Shown: piece by piece, positions 56,966 through 64,000 of the stretch
Numbering within the stretch: position 1 is the stretch's first letter
Layout: every line of letters begins with the position of its first letter
DNA from: Imbricaverruca yamaguchii
Lineage: Eukaryota; Arthropoda; Thecostraca; Neoverrucidae
Length of the DNA stretch: 64,000 bases
NCBI GenBank assembly: GCA_034440575.1
Contig: JAOTOL010001655.1
Span: 3,488,001-3,552,000 of the forward strand
Direction of reading: 5' to 3'
The notes under the pieces: model-generated
Told to the model about the DNA's origin: nothing
The model's database searches: none
What the model saw: the letters and a program-made list of their open reading frames with translations, nothing else
Translations under genes and position numbers: made by a program

Positions 56966-58089
56966 AAGTGGTTTGCAATTTAATTTTCCGACCAGTCACT
57001 TCTTCGGTCGTGGCCAGGTGTTTTGCGGGTTCAGAAGTGCATGGATTGGTCGACATCGCTGCTGAGCCGCAAATACTTGTTGCGTTCCATTAGTGCCAAC
57101 CTTAGCCTCGGATTCAGTCATCCGGCGTGTCACGAACTCACGACAAGCAATCCATGCTAGACGTGCTCATCAGTTGGAAGGCGTTATTTCGTGCGCTGGG
57201 CGGGCGAGGGCTACGACTTTCACTTTGGCCCTTCCGTGTTCAAGGCACATCATCTGGGGCTACCGTGCCGCTGCCGCGATAGGAAACGTTTGGACCTGCC
57301 GTAGCTGCACTCTCTCCTCAGCCCCTCAACACTGCTTATTGTGTTCTATTTCATTTTTCATTTTGCAATAAATTCCCATGGAAGTACACGCATTTCGGAA
57401 ATAAGAAATTTCCATGTCGGCAATTCGCCGTCGTGCTTTCAAGTTTGGATTGCTGGAGCCATATTCGGCATGGACTGTGGGAGTAGTGGCTGCAATTTAG
57501 TCACATCAGCATTTAAAATAGCCTACATCGGCTGAAATCGTGCCAACTCCGACTCCTCCGCTGAATATGGACGTATCCCAAGATCAAGTGCACCATGCAG
57601 AGCTATCGAGGTGATGCAGGTCACAGGACGCGTCACCGCCCGTCTCGTTTTACAGTTTTGCAGTCTTCCAGCGCCGTGTGCGTCGTATGCGGCACCTGTA
57701 CAGGTGCCCACTCGGCGCGGCTTTTTTCGTCGTACCGACTCTTGCCTCGTGGTCGGCTGCTCTTTGGGCGCACAGGCCAGGCGACGTGACATCATATCAC
57801 CTGGCCGCCGCCTGGGGTCGATGAAAATTCGCGGAGAAATCTGCAACACACATGCACACGAAAAGTCATGTCGAAATCTCAGCGAAAGCATCAGGGCTAT
57901 TAACGCTGTGACAAAGCAGTTGTTGATGCTTCGATAGGGTTGTCGGTCGGACCGGGCTGTGCCGTGTCGCTGCGATGGCGAGCATACCCCGTTGTGGCAC
58001 ACAAACGGGGGTAGGCTCGCCAATGTTTCGCCTTCGCTCGCAATCAGAATAAGGCGTCATCCGGGGCGCTGGACAAACGGGAGAAGGCT
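56966..58089. other. No gene seen
   Basis: Unique spacer; short open frames on both strands without recognisable motifs. Confidence 0.35.
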
Positions 58090-58380
58090 GACGGTCTGTG
58101 TGGCTGACCCGCTGCCGACACAGGAGGACAAGACTGACGGTCTGTGCAGCTGACCCGCTGCCGACACAGGAGGAGAAGGCTGACGGTCTGGGTAGCTGAC
58201 CGGCTGCCGACACAGGAGGAGAAGGCTTACGGTCTGTGTAGCTGACCCGCTGCCGACACAGGAGAAGGCTGACGTCTGTGTAGCTGACCCGCTGCCGACA
58301 CAGGAGGAGAAGGCTGACGGTCTGTGTAGCTGACCCGCTGCCGACACAGGAGAAGGCTGACGTCTGTGCAGCTGACCCGC
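58090..58380. repeat. 46-bp minisatellite, about 6 copies
   Basis: The unit contains GCTGACGGTCTGTGTAGCTG and ACCCGCTGCCGACACAGGAG; some units are shortened to about 43 bp or less. Confidence 0.92.
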
Positions 58381-59707
58381 TGCGGACACGGGACCGGCCA
58401 CCATACCACTGCGGACACGGGACCGGCCACCATACCACTGCGGACACCGGACCGGCCACCATACCATTGCGGACACGGGACCGGCCACCATACCACTGCG
58501 GACACGGGATCGTCCACCATAATACCACTGCGGACACGGGACCGGCCACCATACCACTGCGGACACGGGACCGGCCACCATACCACTGCGGACACGGGAC
58601 CGGCCACCATACCACTGCGGAAACGGGACCGGCCACCATACCACTACGGACACGGGACCGGCCACCATACCACTGCGGACACGGGACCGGCCACCATACC
58701 ACTGCGAAAGGACGCACCACCGGACACCGGCCACCATACCACTGCGGACACGGGACCGGCCACCATACCACTACGGACACGCGACCGGCCACCATACCAC
58801 TGCGGACACGGGACCGGCCACCATACCACTGCGGACACGGGACCGGCCACCATACCACTACGGACACGGGACCGGCCACCATACCACTACGGACACGGGA
58901 CCGGCCACCATACCACTGCGGACACGGGACCGGCCACCATACCACTACGGACACGGGACCGGCCACCATACCACTGCGGACACGGGACCGGCCACCATAC
59001 CACTGCGGACACGGGACCGGCCACCATACCACTGCGGACACGGGACCGGCCACCATACCACTGCGGACACGGGACCGGCCACCATACCACTGCGGACACG
59101 GGACCGGCCACCATACCACTACGGACACGGGACCGGCCACCATACCACTGCGGACACGGGACCGGCCACCATACCACTGCGGACACGGGACCGGCCACCA
59201 TACCACTGACACGGACAATGCGGACACGGGACCGGCCACCATACCACTGCGGACACGGGACCGGCCACCATACCACTGCGGACACGGGACCGGCCACCAT
59301 ACCACTGCGGACACGGGACCGGCCACCATACCACTGCGGACACGGGACCGGCCACCATACCACTGCGGACACGGGACCGGCCACCATACCACTGCGGACA
59401 CGGGACCGGCCACCATACCACTGCGGACACGGGACCGGCCACCATACCACTGCGGACACGGGACCGGCCACCATACCACTGCGGACACGGGACCGGCCAC
59501 CATACCACTGCGGACACGGGACCGGCCACCATACACTCGGACACGGGACCGGCCACCATACCACTGCGGACACGGGACCGGCCACCATACCACTGCGGAC
59601 ACGGGACCGGCCACCATACCACTGCGGACACGGGACCGGCCACCATACCACTGCGGACACGGGACCGGCCACCATACCACTGCGGACACAGGACCGGCCA
59701 CCATACC
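58381..59707. repeat. 29-bp minisatellite, about 46 copies
   Basis: The unit contains GGACACGGGACCGGCCACC followed by ATACCACTGC. It is highly homogeneous and begins directly where the 46-bp array ends. Open frames of 400-600 codons on both strands reflect a stop-free unit whose length is not a multiple of 3. Confidence 0.97.
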
Positions 59708-62700
59708 GCGCCCGAGGGAGCTTGTGGAACCGCCCCCGCTCTTGACAGCTCATGGAGTCAGCTGTCCAACTGCGTCCGACGGTAGCAGCAGTGTGAAAAT
59801 GCTAGAAACAGAAGAAGGCCCATTTGGACAATATGTGGTTGTGCATAAAAAATTCAGATGCTTGCCGCACTTTCGACAGAGGAACTCAATTGTGTAAAAA
59901 GTGCGTCCAATTCGCGCATTTAAAACCAACCCGATTCGGCCGAAACCGGCTGCGCTATTTTCCCAACACCTGAAAGATCTGCCGAATATGGTGTTCGTTC
60001 CTGAAACTGAGTGCACCATGTCAACATGTCTGAGCAGCACAGGTGTCACGCTGTGTCATTTGTGTCCCTCAGCCATCCTACCCACTAACGCTTATGCCGT
60101 AAGCAAATGTTTAGCACGACACGGTTAGCCGACGACTGACCAGGGCCTGATTGATACTTTGAAATCCTGGATGCGGAGAGAAAAGATTGTGTGTTTTGTG
60201 TCATCCCATTCGCAGACGATAACTTTGTCTCCCTTCGCGACACGTCACAGCTCTCTTTATTCCAAAAATTTCCTTTTGCATTTCATTTGAGTTTTGGTAT
60301 TTTATCAACAAACAGTTCATTTACAGAAATTGTCAAACGGCGCATCTCAAACTTGACACTCGGAAAAGGAGGAGAAGGAAGAAAAGGAGATGATATATCC
60401 GGACAAGACAAGGTTCCATGTGACACAAATTCAGGAACATATAGTTTTTTTCACCATCCAGAAACTGATGCCGCGGGCTACGAGGCTCCGCAGTCCACAT
60501 GGTAACAGGACGCGACAGGGGTCGACGGGCCGTGGCTTGGTGTGCGACGGGCAGTAGGCCTTGACTGCGGCGCGGGGTAGAGTATCAGCTGTCCACGAGT
60601 CTTTGAACGCAGATTGACGGTAGTTGGATGCGGTAATGGAGGATCGGAAAGCTCCACATGAAAAAGAGCGGATCTGGCTCTGAGCGAGAAAGCAATAATT
60701 TGAAATACTGCATTGCAGCGTGACGCGATGTAGGAAGATGTTCGCGAGTGGAAATGCTGCCGCAAACGTACTTATATCAATACTAATTAAAAGTGCCTCC
60801 TCATAAATACTCTGAAAAAGCTTAACTTAAACAGCTTAAATTATATTTAAGTTAAGATCTTCTTAAGTATTATTTTATTTAAATTCAAAGAGCACATCAG
60901 CCTTGAGAGAAAAAAACCGTACGCGAAACGTTGCGACCAAAACAAAGTTATGTGGTTTCAAAAGCGTGATAGTCGGGCACGCGAACTTTGTAGTATATAT
61001 ATTGGAAGAAATAAACTGCTTCGGGCTTCGTGCTCGTTCGCCACTATTGAAGGCCACGTGAAGTTTTTAGTGAAGTATTAAAAGGATTGTCGATGAAATA
61101 TGTAACCAGAGCTATGTGTGTCGCTCAGTCATACAGAAAGGTAAGGTCATTCCGTGATTTTTCCGACTCAGCCGCTGAAGCGTGACGTCACAAAGGCGCA
61201 CATATGCTGAACGATATATGCCCCATCTCGGACCGTGGTATGCACAGCGAAACATAGTGAAAATTAAGTGCACTCACCGCTTCTTCCGACTACCATTCAG
61301 TCCACGGACGATGTGCGGTTTTTAAACCGAGCTAACATTTACTGAGCAGCTGGTACTCTGTCAAAGGCATAGCGGAGACATGCGCCTCGATACCCCAGTG
61401 CATTAAGCTTTTAAGGTCGAGACATTAAAAGCTTCGACACGATATGACGCATGGTGGTTTATCTTGGCACATGGTGATCGTATGGTTTGGTGCTTGGGTT
61501 ACTTTTCTGATGCACCTCTCGGTGAAGGCGAAGGCCAGTAAATTGTGACACTGGTCAGCAGTGGCTCAGACTTACGGAGGAAGTGCGAGGAGGGTGGACG
61601 ATTTTTAGGGAAAGCTTAATACGTGAAGAGGTGGAGTCGATGTGTAGGTGGGATTGTTGGGCGGGTCAGATGCTTCGGCCATGTTGAATATAATATTTGG
61701 TTTACACCTCTACAAACTTCTGAATGCACATCAGAATTCAAAATTAACTCATTAAACAACTTTTAAAGATACAAAATCATCGACCAGAGCGATTCGCTAG
61801 GGCGAGTCGTCTCAGGTGCTATCCTAAAATCATTATTCCATTGATATTTACTATCTGATAAAGCCATTTCCGGAAATTCAAGCTGTTTCCAGCGCTTTCA
61901 TCACCATATTTAATGTCATACTAGGCGTTGAAATGACAAAAAAAAACACAGAAAACGGCCTGAAAGCGTCCTATTGGACCCATCGCGCAAACTGCGTAAA
62001 ACATTTTTTCTCGGAATTCCCGAGAATATTTTGACGATTCCTTAGGATCTAGACAAACATGGTGCACACGGCCTCAGATTCCATGTTCACCCCGAAAATT
62101 CGGTTTCGGCAAACTTCGAAATCGACGCGAACTTCGAAATTCGAAATTTGTAAGGGTTTTGTTATCGGTTTTGTCGATTACGTTTTGTAATCGACATAGT
62201 TTGATCTGCTTTTATTTTCTTAACATATAGACTATTACGTAGCACAGTATCCACATGTGCAGTGCCTAAGAATCGTGAATAATGAAGTCACACGGAGGAG
62301 GTTGTGAAAATGATGTTTCTAGGGACAGCCTACGTGCCCTGTGACAACAAAGAGTGGTTGCAGTATGTGTTCGACTGTGTGTCCATACAAATGATGCTCT
62401 GCAGGTGGAAGTAAAGCATAAGGGCACTTCTTGTTGTGATGTTAGCATGGTCGAATATGGTCGGACTGAATCGTTGCCATGTTTGATGGGATTCAGTGCT
62501 ACCAAAGTAACCAACCACCAGATGTTCTGAAACAAATTTCGTCGCTATATGGAATTAAACTACGACACTATGGTGATCATAAAATGTTCAACTCCTGTTG
62601 AGGGGGCTACAAGAGCTGCATTTGAGATCTACAAATGTGGAAGTTGGAAAAACAAGTTCTCATCATCTGATGTTTATTTCGTTGTTTTATCCCATCGTTT

Positions 62701-63380
62701 TTTTTTTTCATTGTGCACTGCTTAGAGAAGTGCAGCAATGTGCAATAATGTGCAATATGCATGGAGTACCTAAAACGTGAACAAAGAAATCACAGGAAGC
62801 TTCTGAAAATATTCATGTTTTCCGGGACACTATGTGTCGCATAGCGTGTCGTACATGACAAAAACTCGTGTGTTTGCATTACGATAGGCATTCGACTCTC
62901 CGTCAATGCAAATGATGCCTACAGTTAGAATGAAAGCATAATGGTACTTCTTGTTGTAGGGCCAGCATGATCAGATGTTTCCACTACCAGACCACCGGAT
63001 ATTCCTCAGTAAAATTACGTCGTCACGCGTAGATAAGCCTATGGGTGACCTATGGGTAACATCTTCTCGCCGGCGGTGTGAGTCCGCTGTGTCCAAGGTG
63101 CCGTGCTGCGCTGTCAATGCGGCATGCGCCGACTGCCTGCAGCCGGCTTACCCGGAAGCGAAAGCCGTACGCTTGAGCCGTACCTTTTGCCTGTCTTTTT
63201 ACCTTTTTGCCGTACCTTTCACTTACTTTGGACGTTCCTCTTTCTGGACGTACCCTAATACCCTTAGGGAAGTATTAGGGACGAATGATAAATTGTTAAG
63301 TCGGGACGTCTCTTTGATTTGTGTTATAAAGGTATATAAAGTTATAAAGATTCCTGTTATAAAGTTTTCTGTTTTTGTGA
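59708..63380. other. No gene seen; one diverged dispersed duplication
   Basis: About 62386-62466 and 62908-62985 share text such as 'caaatgatgc', 'aaagcataa' and 'acttcttgttgt', a diverged duplication of about 80 bp. Otherwise no motif, array or inverted ends were recognised. Confidence 0.35.
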
Positions 63381-63383
63381 TTC

Positions 63384-63440
63384 AGGGTGCTCGTGTCGCC
63401 CCACGCTGGTGGATGGTCGCGGCTTTGTGTGCCTTCATAG
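63384..63440. repeat. Isolated unit of the 62-bp array
   Basis: One diverged unit ('agggtgctcgtgtcgcccca') separated from the main array by a LINE fragment. Confidence 0.75.
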
Positions 63441-63835
63441 AGACATAAAGACATACAAGATTAGTGCAACTATGAGCCACAAGGGCCCTTCTTGGTTGCA
63501 CTCTGTACACTCAACCAGTTGCCCACCGAATCCGTCGATCAGCCCTCCTTGTAATACTGAAAAGCAAGCCCTCTATACTTATAATGATTATCTATGCTGT
63601 TTTTAAAGATGTTCAATGTGCTGCTACTGACAATGGTTTCTGGCAGCTGGTTCCAGTGTTCTACTACCCTGTTGGTGAAGAAAGACCGTCTTAACCTTCT
63701 TCTGTGTGGGTAACTTTAATTTTGAATTGATGACCTCAAATTGCATCATTTCTGTTAAATTAAAACATTTCCCCAAGATATCCCTTCTCCAGACCATGGA
63801 CAAATTTAACGACCTTGGTGAAAACTCCTCGATGC
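63441..63835 (-). mobile_element. CR1-like LINE 3' end, inserted between minisatellite units
   Basis: The minus strand matches the last 400 bp or so of the LINE at 8440-9800. Matching peptide-level phrases include KVVKFVHG, the region around 'cttgcttttcagtattacaag' and the 3' end 'agttgcactaatcttgtatg' with 'tctttatgtct'. The copy is 5'-truncated. 'gccttca' occurs at both junctions (63432-63438 and 63837-63843) and may be the target duplication. Confidence 0.8.
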
Positions 63836-63843
63836 CCGCCTTC

Positions 63844-64000
63844 AGGGTGCTCGTGACGCCCCACGATGGTGGACAGTCGCCGCCTTATGCACCTCCAGAG
63901 GCTCCAGGGTGCTCGTGACGCCCCACGATGGTGGACAGTCGCCGCCTTGTGCACCTCCAGAAGCTCCAGGGTGCTCGTGACGCCCCACGATGGTGGACGG
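63844..64000. repeat. 62-bp minisatellite, continuing past the window end
   Basis: Units start at 63844, 63906 and 63968 with AGGGTGCTCGTGACGCCCCA and are nearly identical. The array is cut by the window edge. Confidence 0.92.

Noticed and set aside
57866..59897. Very long open frames (up to about 610 codons on the - strand, about 475 on the +)
   Set aside because: They lie in the 29-bp and 46-bp arrays. Several frames on both strands are open together because the unit has no stop codon, and the peptides are only rotated translations of the repeat.

Overview
The window is eukaryotic, intron-containing nuclear DNA. It is dominated by tandem minisatellites and broken transposable elements, with a few recognisable exons between them. 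The gene families point to an animal. An extra-macrochaetae/Id-type HLH gene, a nanos zinc-finger gene and ecdysoneless/SGT1 exons, together with LINE, Tigger and tRNA-SINE types common in invertebrates, make an arthropod the best guess. A crustacean is possible, but this is inference and no species can be named.

Genes, all on the + strand. (1) 10117-10866: two consecutive exons of an ecdysoneless (ecd/SGT1) homologue with matching splice phases; the rest of the gene was not found here. (2) 18869-20348: an Id/extra-macrochaetae gene in two coding exons (about 104 aa), behind a GC-rich upstream region and with a SINE in its intron. (3) about 41801-48296: a nanos homologue. Its two CCHC zinc fingers have exactly canonical spacing and are split by a phase-1 intron; upstream coding exons are proposed from splice phase.

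Mobile elements. LINE remains: a 3' end at 1376-1720, an ORF1 with zinc knuckles at 2245-3517 (-), a CR1-like RT at 8440-9800, an RNase H end at 11157-12260, a second ORF1 at 17004-17404 (-), and a CR1-like 3' end at 63441-63835 (-). Four tRNA-derived SINEs, three of them with perfect target-site duplications. Three copies of a TTAA-flanked piggyBac-like element. A Tigger/pogo remnant. A 1.76-kb DNA transposon with 16-bp inverted ends and an 8-bp duplication, carrying a decayed gene of an uncharacterised invertebrate family, with a palindromic MITE inside it.

Tandem repeats fill much of the rest. About twenty unrelated arrays have units from 11 to about 290 bp. The densest block is 26.9-37.0 kb, with seven arrays in succession. 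Several arrays or small duplications lie exactly at exon-intron borders of the ecd and nanos loci and copy splice donors or acceptors; this is the most unusual theme of the window. Very long open frames inside arrays are by-products of stop-free units and are not annotated as genes.

No operon, CRISPR array or clear new enzymatic system is visible.
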